Source: Arthrobacter sp. 131MFCol6.1
GTDB taxonomy: Bacteria > Actinomycetota > Actinomycetes > Actinomycetales > Micrococcaceae
Length of the DNA stretch: 64,000 nucleotides
Assembly (NCBI RefSeq): GCF_000374925.1
Contig: NZ_KB895541.1
Coordinates: 62,001 to 126,000 of the forward strand
Direction of reading: 5' to 3'
Position numbers and translations under genes: made by a program. Every line of letters begins with the position of its first letter. Position 1 is the first letter of the stretch. The notes below the pieces were generated by a model. It had not been told where the DNA came from and made no database searches. It saw only the letters and a list, made by a program, of their open reading frames with translations. Positions 38,527-47,081 of the stretch are shown here, one piece after another.

Positions 38527-39102
38527 ATGACACAGTCCGCGATAGACGGCCCCGTCCACCACGCCGGGGAACCCGCACAGCCCGCGCATCCCGAGCGGCA
38601 GCCCGGACCCGGCGGGACATGGCGGAAGGCCGCGGTCATCGCGGCCGCCGGCATCCCGGTGGGGCTGCTCTGGTGGCTTCTGGCGCCGTCGGGCCTGAAT
38701 GTCCTGACCGGAAACCCGGACCTCGCCGCCGGCACCAACACCGCCACCTGGCTGCCCCGGGACCTTGTGCTGGCGGGGCTGTGCCTGCTCGCAGGGTGCA
38801 TCGCCGGGTCATTCGTCGCAGGCAACAAGCACCAACAGCCGGGCCCCGGCGCCGTCATCCTGGTGGTCCTCGCCGGCGCCGTCGGTGCGCTCATCGCCTG
38901 GGGAACCGGCGTGCTCAGCGCCCAATGGTGGGGAGCGCCGGCGGATACCTCGGCCAGCGCCAGCGTCGCCTTCTCCCTGCGCTCCTATGCGGTCCTCGCC
39001 ATCTGGCCGGCAGCGATCGCCCTGGCGATCTTCCTGAACAGCCTCTTCCCGGGCAACGGCGGCAAACCCCGCCGCGGCGGGGCACGTAAAATGGTCGGGT
39101 GA
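38527..39102 (+). CDS. Membrane protein upstream of hisD, unknown function
   Basis: 191 residues with four hydrophobic helices (around [59 protein letters not shown] and [20 protein letters not shown]). Pro/Gly-rich N-terminus, basic C-terminus. ATG at 38527 is chosen; a longer frame upstream runs through the divergent promoter region. It ends in a 4-bp overlap (GTGA) with hisD. It recalls the DUF2567-type proteins, but I am not sure. Confidence 0.75.
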   Translation: MTQSAIDGPVHHAGEPAQPAHPERQPGPGGTWRKAAVIAAAGIPVGLLWWLLAPSGLNVLTGNPDLAAGTNTATWLPRDLVLAGLCLLAGCIAGSFVAGNKHQQPGPGAVILVVLAGAVGALIAWGTGVLSAQWWGAPADTSASASVAFSLRSYAVLAIWPAAIALAIFLNSLFPGNGGKPRRGGARKMVG

Positions 39103-40484
39103 GCCTAACTCCTGACAGCCCCGTGACCCCGATGACCGCCGCCCTTAACTTCCGCACGGTGGACGTGCGCGGCGCGCACCTGTCCCTCGCCGGACTCCGC
39201 GCAGCCGTGCCCCGGGCACAGTCCGGGACGATGGCCGACGCCGAAGACAAGGTCCTGGACATCATCTCCGCCGTCCGCACGCGGGGCTTCGGCGCACTGC
39301 GGGAGCTGGCCCTGGCTTTCGACGGCGTCGAGCAGACCCATCCCCGCGTTCCGGCCGAGGCGCTGCGTGCCGCCCTCGAGAACCTGGATCCCGCCGTGCG
39401 CGCGGCCCTGGAGGAATCCATCAAGCGGGCCCGCGCCTTCGCTGACGCCCAGCGCCCGGCGAACATCGACGTCGAACTCGGCGAGGGCGCCGTCGTCAGC
39501 CAGAACTGGGTGCCGGTAGCGCGTGTGGGGCTCTATGTCCCCGGCGGCCTGGCGGTCTACCCGTCCTCGGTGATCATGAACGTGGTCCCGGCCCTGGCCG
39601 CCGGCGTCGAATCGATTGCCCTGGCCTCGCCGCCGCAAAAGAAATTTGGCGGCCTCCCGCACCCAACGATCCTGGCTGCGGCCTGCCTGCTGGGCATCGA
39701 GGAGGTCTACGCGATCGGCGGGGCGCAGGCCATCGCCGCCTTCGCCTACGGCATCCCGGCCGACGCGTCCGACAGCGGCCGCCTCCCCGGGATCGACCCC
39801 GTGGATGTCGTCACCGGTCCCGGCAATATCTTCGTGGCCACCGCCAAGCGCCTGGTCAAAGGGGTTGTCGGGATCGATTCCGAGGCCGGCACCACGGAGA
39901 TCGCGATCCTCGCGGACGCCACCGCCAGCCCGGCCCTCGTGGCCGCGGACCTCATCAGCCAGGCCGAGCACGACCCCAAGGCCGCCTCGGTCCTGTTCAC
40001 CGACTCCGAGGCCCTCGCCGCCGCTGTCCGCGTGGAGCTTGAGCGGCAGGCAGCTGCCACCAAGCACTCCAGCCGGGTCCGCGAGGCACTTTCGGGCCCG
40101 CAATCCGGGGTGGTGCTGGTCGAGGACCTGGAGCAGGGCATTGCCGCCTGCGACGCGTACGCCGCGGAACACCTTGAAATCATGACCGCCGACGCCGCGC
40201 GGGTGGCCGGCCGGATCCGCAGCGCCGGTGCCATCTTCGTGGGGGACTACAGCCCCGTGAGCCTGGGCGACTACTGCGCCGGCTCCAACCACGTGCTGCC
40301 CACCAGCGGCACCGCGGCCTTCTCGTCCGGGCTGAACGTGACCACGTTCCTGCGCGCCATCCAGGTCATCAACTACAGCCGGGCCGCGTTGGAGCAGGTC
40401 AGCGGCCACATCGTCAGCCTCTCCGGCGCTGAGGACCTGCCGGCGCACGGCGAGGCCGTCACGGTGCGGTTCGCCGCCCGGTAG
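39099..40484 (+). CDS. hisD: Histidinol dehydrogenase
   Basis: 461 residues. Last two steps of histidine synthesis, NAD- and Zn-dependent. Diagnostic segments: [58 protein letters not shown] and [16 protein letters not shown] start overlaps the membrane protein gene; an in-frame ATG 11 codons later is possible. No other his genes are within the window downstream. Confidence 0.97.
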   Translation: MSLTPDSPVTPMTAALNFRTVDVRGAHLSLAGLRAAVPRAQSGTMADAEDKVLDIISAVRTRGFGALRELALAFDGVEQTHPRVPAEALRAALENLDPAVRAALEESIKRARAFADAQRPANIDVELGEGAVVSQNWVPVARVGLYVPGGLAVYPSSVIMNVVPALAAGVESIALASPPQKKFGGLPHPTILAAACLLGIEEVYAIGGAQAIAAFAYGIPADASDSGRLPGIDPVDVVTGPGNIFVATAKRLVKGVVGIDSEAGTTEIAILADATASPALVAADLISQAEHDPKAASVLFTDSEALAAAVRVELERQAAATKHSSRVREALSGPQSGVVLVEDLEQGIAACDAYAAEHLEIMTADAARVAGRIRSAGAIFVGDYSPVSLGDYCAGSNHVLPTSGTAAFSSGLNVTTFLRAIQVINYSRAALEQVSGHIVSLSGAEDLPAHGEAVTVRFAAR

Positions 40485-40501
40485 CCGGGCCGCCCCAAAC
40501 C

Positions 40502-40513
40502 ACTACATGTAGT
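40502..40513 (+). promoter_or_regulatory. NrdR box 1
   Basis: ACTACATGTAGT, a perfect palindrome upstream of nrdR. Its start is 32 bp from the start of box 2, the three-turn spacing known for NrdR box pairs. Confidence 0.75.
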
Positions 40514-40523
40514 AATTACAGGC

Positions 40524-40553
40524 TTGTTATTCAGCTACATCTAGTCGTAAACT
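40524..40553 (+). promoter_or_regulatory. Candidate nrdR promoter
   Basis: TTGTTA (40524-40529), 18-bp spacer, TAAACT (40548-40553). NrdR box 2 lies inside the spacer and box 1 just upstream, so NrdR binding would block it. Confidence 0.5.
40534..40545 (+). promoter_or_regulatory. NrdR box 2
   Basis: GCTACATCTAGT, near-palindromic, 10 of 12 bases identical to box 1 and in the same orientation. Confidence 0.75.
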
Positions 40554-40618
40554 GGCACTGATACAGCACGGACACGGCCGGATTGCGACGGCCGGATTGC
40601 GACAGGGGAGGAACCGAC

Positions 40619-41122
40619 ATGTATTGCCCGTTCTGCCGGAACCCTGATTCGCGCGTCGTGGACAGCCGGATCGCCGACGACGGCTCCGCCATCCGGCGCC
40701 GCCGGCAGTGCCCCGAATGCGGCCGCCGGTTCACCACCGTGGAAACCACGAGCCTGACCGTCATCAAGCGCTCCGGGGTCGGCGAGCCGTTCAGCCGCAG
40801 CAAGGTCATCAACGGCGTGCGCAAGGCCTGCCAGGGCCGCCCGGTCACCGAGGACGACCTTGCCCTGCTGGCGCAGGAAGTCGAGGAGGCGATCCGGGGC
40901 TCCGGCGCCGCCGAAATCGAGGCCCACGAAGTCGGGCTGGCGATCCTGGAGCCGCTGCAGCGCCTCGACGAGGTCGCCTACCTGCGGTTCGCCAGCGTTT
41001 ACCAGGCCTTCGAATCGCTCGAAGACTTCGAGGCGGCGATTTCCCTGCTTCGCCATGAGGCCGAGACCAAGGGCCGGGACGGTAAGAGCCCGGACAAACG
41101 GCCGCTTCAGGCGCCGTCGTAG
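40619..41122 (+). CDS. nrdR: Ribonucleotide reductase regulator NrdR
   Basis: 167 residues. N-terminal zinc ribbon: [17 protein letters not shown] and [12 protein letters not shown] (four cysteines), then an ATP-cone that senses ATP/dATP ([16 protein letters not shown] onwards). Represses nrd genes when dATP is high. The ATG is the family's usual MYCPFC start. Two NrdR-type boxes upstream imply autoregulation; no nrd reductase genes are in the window. The tail beyond residue 145 is basic and variable. Confidence 0.97.
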   Translation: MYCPFCRNPDSRVVDSRIADDGSAIRRRRQCPECGRRFTTVETTSLTVIKRSGVGEPFSRSKVINGVRKACQGRPVTEDDLALLAQEVEEAIRGSGAAEIEAHEVGLAILEPLQRLDEVAYLRFASVYQAFESLEDFEAAISLLRHEAETKGRDGKSPDKRPLQAPS

Positions 41123-41232
41123 ATTTCCTGATTGTCCTGGTGACTGCGTCCTAGGATCCGCCACGGACTCCGGTGGTGGCAGCGGAGGGGAAGCCGCAGC
41201 CACCACCGGCTCCACCTCCCCGCTCCATAAAA

Positions 41233-41294
41233 AATTGAGCTATCACTCCGGGTCGTTCCCAGCGTTCAGAACGACCCGGAGTGATAGCTCAATT
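41233..41294. repeat. Perfect 25-bp inverted repeat between nrdR and ppgK
   Basis: Arms 41233-41257 and 41270-41294 are exact complements (ends AATTGAGC...GGTCGTT), loop 12 bases. A-run on the left (AAAAA) and CTTTT on the right are compatible with a bidirectional terminator, but the length and exactness also fit a mobile palindromic (REP/MITE-like) unit. It lies between convergent genes. Confidence 0.85.
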
Positions 41295-41332
41295 GGCTTT
41301 TACAGCTCACTCGCTTTTTGTTTGGCGGGCCT

Positions 41333-42136
41333 TTATTTGGCCAACTTGTGCTTGAGGGCAATCTCGATGGCGGCGCCCACGATCCCGGCGTCGTTCTTCA
41401 GTTCGGCCGGGACGATCGGCGTGCGCAGCTTCAAGTGCGGCAGGTACTCGTCCGCACGCTTGGAGATGCCGCCGCCCACAATGAAGAGTTCGGGGGAGAA
41501 CAGGAACTCCACGTGGGAGAAGTAGCGCTGCAGCAGCACGCTGTACTGTTCCCAGCTGAGGCCCTCGCGCTCACGGGCCACGGCCGAGGCTTTGGTCTCT
41601 GCGTCGAAGCCGTCGATTTCCAGGTGCCCGAGTTCGGCGTTGGGAACCAGTTTCCCGTCGAAGATGAACGCCGAACCGATGCCGGTGCCAAGGGTGATCA
41701 CCAGCACGGTGCCGGCGACCCCCTCGCCTGCACCGAAGCGGGCCTCGGCGAGTCCGGCGGCGTCGGCGTCGTTGATGACCTCCACGGGGCGGCCGAGACG
41801 CGCCGTGAGCATGGCATCGATGTCGGCTTCCAGCCACGACTTGTCCACGTTCGCGGCAGAGTGGACCACGCCGTGCTGAATGATGCCGGGGAACGTGACC
41901 CCCACCGGGCTGCTGGGGTCGGGGGCACCGGAACGGGCAGAGAGTTCGGCGACAACCTGCGCGACGACTTCGGCCACGGACTCAGGGGTGGAGGGCTGCG
42001 GCGTCGGGAAGCGCACGCGGTCGCCGATCAGCTTCCCCTTCTTCAGGTCCACGATCCCGCCCTTGATTCCGGTCCCGCCGATGTCAATGCCGATCAGGGG
42101 GGCGTTCTTCTTCGACTTTTCGTCCTTCTTGGCCAA
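41333..42136 (-). CDS. ppgK: Polyphosphate/ATP-dependent gluco(manno)kinase
   Basis: 267 residues, ROK-family kinase using polyphosphate or ATP to phosphorylate glucose, possibly mannose. Phosphate-binding IGIDIGGTGIKGGIVDL; catalytic aspartate region VEVINDADAAGLAEA; VITLGTGIGSAF; ELGHLEIDG. It closely resembles, from memory, the Arthrobacter glucomannokinase of known structure, which starts with the same AKKDEKS. That sets the TTG at 42136 as start, with GGAA 8 bases upstream; the open frame continues 31 codons further. It follows map on the same strand. Confidence 0.93.
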   Translation of the reverse strand: MAKKDEKSKKNAPLIGIDIGGTGIKGGIVDLKKGKLIGDRVRFPTPQPSTPESVAEVVAQVVAELSARSGAPDPSSPVGVTFPGIIQHGVVHSAANVDKSWLEADIDAMLTARLGRPVEVINDADAAGLAEARFGAGEGVAGTVLVITLGTGIGSAFIFDGKLVPNAELGHLEIDGFDAETKASAVAREREGLSWEQYSVLLQRYFSHVEFLFSPELFIVGGGISKRADEYLPHLKLRTPIVPAELKNDAGIVGAAIEIALKHKLAK

Positions 42137-42233
42137 TGTCGTTCCGTTCGTGGCAGGGGCGGGCTGTAGTGGCCGGGCGGGGCCGGCGGTGAAAGAGCAG
42201 GTGGTTCCGGGAACTAGCGTGTGGAGCAAACGG

Positions 42234-43112
42234 TCAGGGCAGCGTGAGGACCTCGGCGCCGGACTCCGTAACGAGCAGGGTGTGCTCGAACTGGGCGGTG
42301 CGCTTGCGGTCGCGGGTCACGACGGTCCAGTCATCGGCCCACATGTCCCAGTCAACGGTGCCCAGGGTCAGCATCGGCTCGATCGTGAACACCATACCGG
42401 TTTCCATGGTGGTGTTGTATGCGGGGGCCGCGTCATAGTGCGGAATGATCAGCCCGGTGTGGAAGGCTTCGCCAACCCCGTGCCCGGTAAAGTCGCGGAC
42501 CACGCCGTAGCCGAAGCGTTTTGCGTAGGACTCGATGGTCCGGCCGATCACGTTGATTTCGCGGCCGGGTGCTACCGCCCGGATGGCGCGGTTCAGCGAT
42601 TCCCGGGTGCGCTCGACGAGGAGGCGGGATTCCTCGTCGACGTCGCCGACCAGGAAGGTGTAGTTGGTGTCGCCATGGACGCCGCCGATGAAGGCCGTGA
42701 TGTCGATGTTGAGGATGTCGCCGTCCTGGACCACCGTGCTGTCCGGGATTCCGTGGCAGATGACCTCGTTGAGGGAGGAACACAGGGACTTCGGAAAGCC
42801 GCGGTATCCGAGGGTGGAGGGGTAGGCGTAGTGGTCCAGCAGGAATTCATGGCCCACCCGGTCCAGCTGGTCGGTGGTGACGCCGGGTTCGATGTGCTTG
42901 CCGACCTCCACGATGGCCTGGGCGGCGATCTTGGAGGCGATCCGGATCTTCTCGATGGTCTCTGCCGACTTGACCTCGGACCCTGTGAACTTTGCAGGAG
43001 CCGGCTTGCCTACGTATTCCGGACGCGGGATGGACGGCGGTACGGGAAGCTGCGGGCTCACTGTCCCCGGGACCAGCGTGCCGATGGGTGCAGTTGAGGC
43101 TAGAGAAGGCAT
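42234..43112 (-). CDS. map: Methionine aminopeptidase, type I with N-terminal extension
   Basis: 292 residues. Removes N-terminal methionine. Metal ligands are in [19 protein letters not shown] (two Asp), [12 protein letters not shown] (His), FTIEPML (Glu) and [12 protein letters not shown] (Glu). The first 40 residues (with [11 protein letters not shown]) resemble actinobacterial MapB-type extensions. The ATG at 43112 is chosen; longer reading would translate the 14-bp tandem repeats upstream. Confidence 0.96.
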   Translation of the reverse strand: MPSLASTAPIGTLVPGTVSPQLPVPPSIPRPEYVGKPAPAKFTGSEVKSAETIEKIRIASKIAAQAIVEVGKHIEPGVTTDQLDRVGHEFLLDHYAYPSTLGYRGFPKSLCSSLNEVICHGIPDSTVVQDGDILNIDITAFIGGVHGDTNYTFLVGDVDEESRLLVERTRESLNRAIRAVAPGREINVIGRTIESYAKRFGYGVVRDFTGHGVGEAFHTGLIIPHYDAAPAYNTTMETGMVFTIEPMLTLGTVDWDMWADDWTVVTRDRKRTAQFEHTLLVTESGAEVLTLP

Positions 43113-43139
43113 AGATTGATCATATAAGTAGCCGGGCGC

Positions 43140-43208
43140 AGCCCGGAAAATACAGCCCGGAAAATACAGCCCGGAAAATACAGCCCGGAAAATACAGCCG
43201 CAAAATAC
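43140..43208 (-). repeat. Five-copy 14-bp tandem repeat upstream of map
   Basis: Unit AGCCCGGAAAATAC (plus strand) occurs four times without change (43140-43195) and a fifth time with loss of a base (43196-43208). On the map-coding strand each unit gives GTATTTT. The array begins 28 bp before the map start, where a leader or promoter is expected, so copy number could affect expression. Confidence 0.95.
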
Positions 43209-43303
43209 AAACGCCCACAGCAGGGCAGTACGGCCGGAATAGTGGCAGGACTGCCGCGTGGACACTCAACCCCGGACACGCTCCGGGCCATAAAGGAGCT
43301 CCG

Positions 43304-43468
43304 ATGCCCGAATACTGGTACAACGTCAACACCCACGAGATCGAGGAAGACGCGATGTCCGACTGGAGCCAGCTGATCGGACCGTACAAGACCCGTGAGG
43401 AAGCCGAACACGCCCTGGAAAAGGTCAAGGCGCGCAACGAGGCGTGGGACAAGGACGAGGACGACTAG
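43304..43468 (+). CDS. Small acidic protein (54 aa), SPOR-like short protein
   Basis: MPEYWYNVNTHEIEEDAMSD then about 34 more residues, ending KDEDD. An AAAGGAG ribosome site lies 6 bases before the ATG. The composition (aromatic start, Glu/Lys-rich helix REEAEHALEKVKARNEA, acidic end) is that of the small proteins found beside map in Arthrobacter relatives; TREEAEHAL resembles the end of SPOR domains. Divergent from map across the tandem repeat. Function unknown. Confidence 0.8.
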   Translation: MPEYWYNVNTHEIEEDAMSDWSQLIGPYKTREEAEHALEKVKARNEAWDKDEDD

Positions 43469-43612
43469 CCCGTACGGGCCTGCTGCGCCCGCGGTGGAAT
43501 CCCGCGGCGACCGCGGACCGGACTTCGCACACGCTGACTGATTTTTCCCAGACCGTGATTCTCACCCTGTGAGGGTGAGTGCCGGCCGGTTGTCGCCCGC
43601 CATACTGGGAAA

Positions 43613-45646
43613 ATGCCGACGCGCGTTGCCCGCACCCGCGGCGCCCGAATCTCAGACCTCGCCAGGCTCGCCCTTGCCTGGGCTGCCTCGACGGTAGCCC
43701 TCATTATCACCGGCGCCCTGCTGCCGGGGTTCTCTGCGGCCAGCTGGTGGTCATACGCCGCCGTGGCGGCGGCAGCCGGCCTCGTCGGCCTGGTCCTGCG
43801 CCCCGTGCTGGTGGAGATCTCGGCCAGGGTGGGCTGGGTGGCAGTGCTTCTTACCGCCCTGGTGGGGCAGGCCCTGATCATGTACGTCGCCATCCGTCTG
43901 GTGCCCGGCATCGAGTCGACGCCGTTGACGGCCCTCGCCGCTACCTGGGTCAGTGCCGTCGTGGGCACGCTCATCTCCTGGGCCACCACAGCCGGAACCG
44001 ATGACGGGCTGATCACCTCGCTGGCCGGAAGGGCACGGCGGCAGGAAACGGTGACCGATCCGGAGGTGGACGGTGTCCTGTTCGTCCAGCTCGACGGGGT
44101 CCCCTTCCCGGTGCTGCAGTGGGCGGTCCAGTCCGGGGGAGTGCCCCATCTCCGGCGCTGGCTGGCCTCGGGGGATTACCAGTTCCGTGAATGGACTCCC
44201 CAGCTGCCCTGCACCACGCCGGCGAGCCAGATGGGCATTCTGCACGGCACGGTCGACGGGATCCCGGCCTTCCGGTGGTATGACCGTGAGCTCCAACGCG
44301 TCCTGGTGGCCAACCGTCCGGCAGACGCCCGGGTGATCGAGGACAGGCACAGCACTGGCCAGGGCCTGCTCTGCGACGACGGCGTCTCCATCTCGAACCT
44401 GTTCACCGGTGACGCGCCCCGCTCGTTCTTGACGATGAGCCGGGTGGAGGTCCGGCGCGGCTCCACCCAGACCCGCCGGGCGTTCGCCTGGTTTTTTGCC
44501 ACCCCTAACGGCTTCATGCGCAGCTTCACGCGGACCGTCGGCGAGATCTTCAAGGAGCGTTGGCAGGCCCGGAGACAGATCAAACGTGACCTCAACCCGC
44601 GGGTGCGGCGGGACTGGACCTTCGCCCTGCTGCGGGCTGTCACCAACGGTCTGCTGCGGGACCTGAACACGGCCCTGGTGGCGGAGGAGCTGCGTCGCGG
44701 CACGAAGTGCATCTATGTCGACTACGTTGACTACGACGAGATCGCCCACCACGCAGGCATGTTCCGCCCCGAGTCGCTTGCAGCCCTGGATGGTTTGGAC
44801 CGCACGCTCGGTGCCTTGGCCGAACTCGCCGGGTCCGCTCCCCGCCGCTACCGGCTGGTGGTGCTCTCGGACCACGGCCAGTCCCAAGGCACGCCGTTCG
44901 CGGACAAATATGACCAGACGCTTGGCGATCTGTGCGCGGAACTGATGCAGGAACACGTTCAGAACGTGGACGCATCCGTCGAGGGACTCGGGCGGGCGGA
45001 CTCCATCGCCGGCGACGTCGCCTCTGGCGGATTGTCGGGGAAGCTCGCCGGCCGTGCCGACGAGGTGCTGACCAAGGCACAAGAGACGCCGGCTCCGGGC
45101 GACGCCGCCGAGGATCCGGTAGTCGTGTTGGGCTCGGGCAACCTGGGCCTGGTGTACTTGAGGGGTGACCGGCGCCTGAGTCTCCAGGCCCTCGAACATC
45201 AGTGGCCGGCCCTGGTCCCCGGCCTGGCGGGCCATCCCGGCGTCGGGTTCGTGGCCGGCATCGATGACGACGGCGGGGCGTGGGCGATCGGAAGCGGTGG
45301 GCGCCGCAACATCACCAGTGGGGCAGTGGAGGGCACCGACCCGCTGGCAGGCTTCGGGCCGCATGCGGCGCGGGTGCTGAAGCTCGCGCTGATGCACCCC
45401 GAGGCGCCGGATCTCTACGTCAACAGCACGGTGGATCCCGTGACCGGCGACGTCGCAGCCTTCGAAGGCCTCGTGGGATCCCACGGGGGCCTGGGCGGTT
45501 GGCAGGACCGCGCCATGCTGATGGGCCCGGCCGATCTCATGGCAGGGCTGCCCGAGCGGATCGAGGGGGCCGGCGAACTCCACCAGGTGCTCGTGGCGAT
45601 GCTCGAGTCCTGCGGCCAGCGCGCCACGACGGCGTCCCGCGACTAA
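43613..45646 (+). CDS. Membrane protein: holin-like 4-helix domain fused to alkaline phosphatase-type phosphodiesterase
   Basis: 677 residues. N-terminal 1-125: four hydrophobic helices like the phage holin superfamily IV (DUF): LALAWAASTVALIITGALLPG, SYAAVAAAAGLVGLVLRPVL and two more. From about 155 a phosphodiesterase/nucleotide-pyrophosphatase fold with metal-site pieces VLFVQLDGVPFPVL, DYVDYDEIAHHAG, VVLSDHGQSQG and VGSHGGLGGWQ; GPADLMAG near the end. Known in actinobacteria but unassigned; substrate could be a phospho-lipid or phospho-polymer at the membrane. Not a phage gene; no phage genes nearby. ATG start with weak ribosome site. Confidence 0.85.
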   Translation: MPTRVARTRGARISDLARLALAWAASTVALIITGALLPGFSAASWWSYAAVAAAAGLVGLVLRPVLVEISARVGWVAVLLTALVGQALIMYVAIRLVPGIESTPLTALAATWVSAVVGTLISWATTAGTDDGLITSLAGRARRQETVTDPEVDGVLFVQLDGVPFPVLQWAVQSGGVPHLRRWLASGDYQFREWTPQLPCTTPASQMGILHGTVDGIPAFRWYDRELQRVLVANRPADARVIEDRHSTGQGLLCDDGVSISNLFTGDAPRSFLTMSRVEVRRGSTQTRRAFAWFFATPNGFMRSFTRTVGEIFKERWQARRQIKRDLNPRVRRDWTFALLRAVTNGLLRDLNTALVAEELRRGTKCIYVDYVDYDEIAHHAGMFRPESLAALDGLDRTLGALAELAGSAPRRYRLVVLSDHGQSQGTPFADKYDQTLGDLCAELMQEHVQNVDASVEGLGRADSIAGDVASGGLSGKLAGRADEVLTKAQETPAPGDAAEDPVVVLGSGNLGLVYLRGDRRLSLQALEHQWPALVPGLAGHPGVGFVAGIDDDGGAWAIGSGGRRNITSGAVEGTDPLAGFGPHAARVLKLALMHPEAPDLYVNSTVDPVTGDVAAFEGLVGSHGGLGGWQDRAMLMGPADLMAGLPERIEGAGELHQVLVAMLESCGQRATTASRD

Positions 45647-45695
45647 GCGACTGGTTGGGGATCCCCAGGGGCCGGGCCAGTCCGAGGCCCGCGGC

Positions 45696-46463
45696 TTACG
45701 CGGCTGACACGGGGGCGACCCATGACTCGCCGGGAGCAAGGACGACTGCCGTGCAGCCAGGAGCCTGCTTCGCCACGGCGTCGGCAAACCGGTGCCCGGG
45801 CCGCTCGAGCCAGCTCCGGGCAAAGTTGGTGACGAACGGAGGGTGCAGCGTCCCCCAGTGCACCGGCAGGGCAAACCGCGCGCCGCTCATCGCGACAGCC
45901 CGGGCGGCGGTCTCTGGAGTCAGGTGGCCCGCCGAGAGCCTCGGTCCCCACCCCCAGACCGGCACCAGGGCGACATCGATCGGGCCTGCCGCCATGGCGG
46001 GGAGCGCGGCCATCTCCGGAAACAACCCCGTGTCACCCGCGATCCACACCGTGCCCGACGGGCCACGAACGAGCTGGCCATTCGCGTCGTTGGGACGGTG
46101 CGGCATCGGTCGGCTGCGATGCTCGGCCGGCACCTGGCGGATCTGGACCCCGTTGCCTACCGGGGTCCAGCCGTCACCCAAGGAGGCTGTGTGCGCCAGC
46201 TTTCGGCGCCGCAGCCAGGCCACGTTCGCCGGCGCGCTCATCAGCACCGCCCCGCGCAGCAGGCGCAGGGAGCGCAACTCGGCGTGGTCGTGGTGCAGAT
46301 GGGAGAGGAGCACCACGTCCGGTCGGTCCCACGACGCCGGGTCCGGCCGCGGTGCCAGGCGTCGGAGCAGCCCGGCATGGGAACGGAGCAGCGGATCGGT
46401 CAAGACCCGAACCCCGTCGAGATCCAGAACCACCGAGGAGTGACCAAGCCAGGTGATTCTCAT
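45696..46463 (-). CDS. MBL-fold metal-dependent hydrolase (UlaG-like)
   Basis: 255 residues. Metallo-beta-lactamase fold: MRITWLGHSSVVLDLDG start, metal motif SHLHHDHAE, then IAGDTGLFPEM and VHWGTLHP. This set is characteristic of the UlaG/YtnP-like group, including N-acyl-phosphatidylethanolamine-type phospholipases. Actual substrate unknown. Convergent with the phosphodiesterase gene. Confidence 0.88.
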   Translation of the reverse strand: MRITWLGHSSVVLDLDGVRVLTDPLLRSHAGLLRRLAPRPDPASWDRPDVVLLSHLHHDHAELRSLRLLRGAVLMSAPANVAWLRRRKLAHTASLGDGWTPVGNGVQIRQVPAEHRSRPMPHRPNDANGQLVRGPSGTVWIAGDTGLFPEMAALPAMAAGPIDVALVPVWGWGPRLSAGHLTPETAARAVAMSGARFALPVHWGTLHPPFVTNFARSWLERPGHRFADAVAKQAPGCTAVVLAPGESWVAPVSAA

Positions 46464-46486
46464 GTCGGGCGTGGCCCGATTTCGTG

Positions 46487-46876
46487 TCAGGCCAGGGCCT
46501 TGGCCTTGAGGGAATCAAACTCGGTCTGGTTGATGGCTCCGGAATCAAGCAGCGCCCTGGCATCTGCGATCTGGGCGGCCGGGCTGGCCGTCGAGCCTGC
46601 GGCCTGCTTGATGTACTCCTGCTGGGCAGCCTGCTGCTGGGCCACAATCTTCATTTGACGATCGGCCATGCTGCGGCCCCGGGCGATCAAGTAGATGAGG
46701 GCGCCGAGCCAGGGAACGAAGATCAGCAGGATAACCCAGCCGGCCTTGGCCCAGCCGCTGAGCTCGTGGTCGCTGAACAAGTCCATCAGGCAGCGGAACC
46801 ACACCATCAGCGCAGCGATCCAGATGAAGAACCAGAAACTCCACAGCAGAACGTCCCAGAAGCTATTCGTGTCCAT
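46487..46876 (-). CDS. Small membrane protein with SHOCT domain
   Basis: 129 residues. Two N-terminal membrane helices (LLWSFWFFIWIAALMVWFR and AKAGWVILLIFVPWLGALIY), the PLD-nuclease-N-like layout, an RGRSMADRQ basic segment, a Gln-rich coiled region, and a C-terminal SHOCT motif (ADARALLDSGAINQTEFDSLKAKAL). Common in actinobacteria; function unknown. It precedes the MBL gene by 23 bp on the same strand, so a two-gene unit is possible. Confidence 0.85.
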   Translation of the reverse strand: MDTNSFWDVLLWSFWFFIWIAALMVWFRCLMDLFSDHELSGWAKAGWVILLIFVPWLGALIYLIARGRSMADRQMKIVAQQQAAQQEYIKQAAGSTASPAAQIADARALLDSGAINQTEFDSLKAKALA

Positions 46877-47081
46877 CGATACTCCTCGAATCGTGTCCGT
46901 CGGAGCCTGACCTTACGCGGAGCGCATGAAACCGTCCGGGCCGGCGGAACATCTTGAGGTCCTAATGCAGACCTTAATGGTCAGTGTGCCCGCACTGGAG
47001 GCCCAACGCCTCGCCCATGAAGGATGATGTGTTGCCGAAGCGTCCCCTGATGAAGAAGGTCCGGGGCCTGCAGGCGGGGAA
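46877..47081. other. Intergenic region without recognised feature
   Basis: 205 bp between panB and the SHOCT protein gene. No convincing hairpin or gene; a 22-codon open frame at 47017-47085 on the plus strand has no ribosome site. Confidence 0.4.

Noticed and set aside
43140-43208. CRISPR array
   Set aside because: Direct 14-bp head-to-tail repeats without spacers and no cas genes nearby; it is a minisatellite.
43613-44000. Prophage remnant suggested by the holin-like domain
   Set aside because: The domain is part of a long enzyme fusion found widely in actinobacteria, with no other phage genes around.
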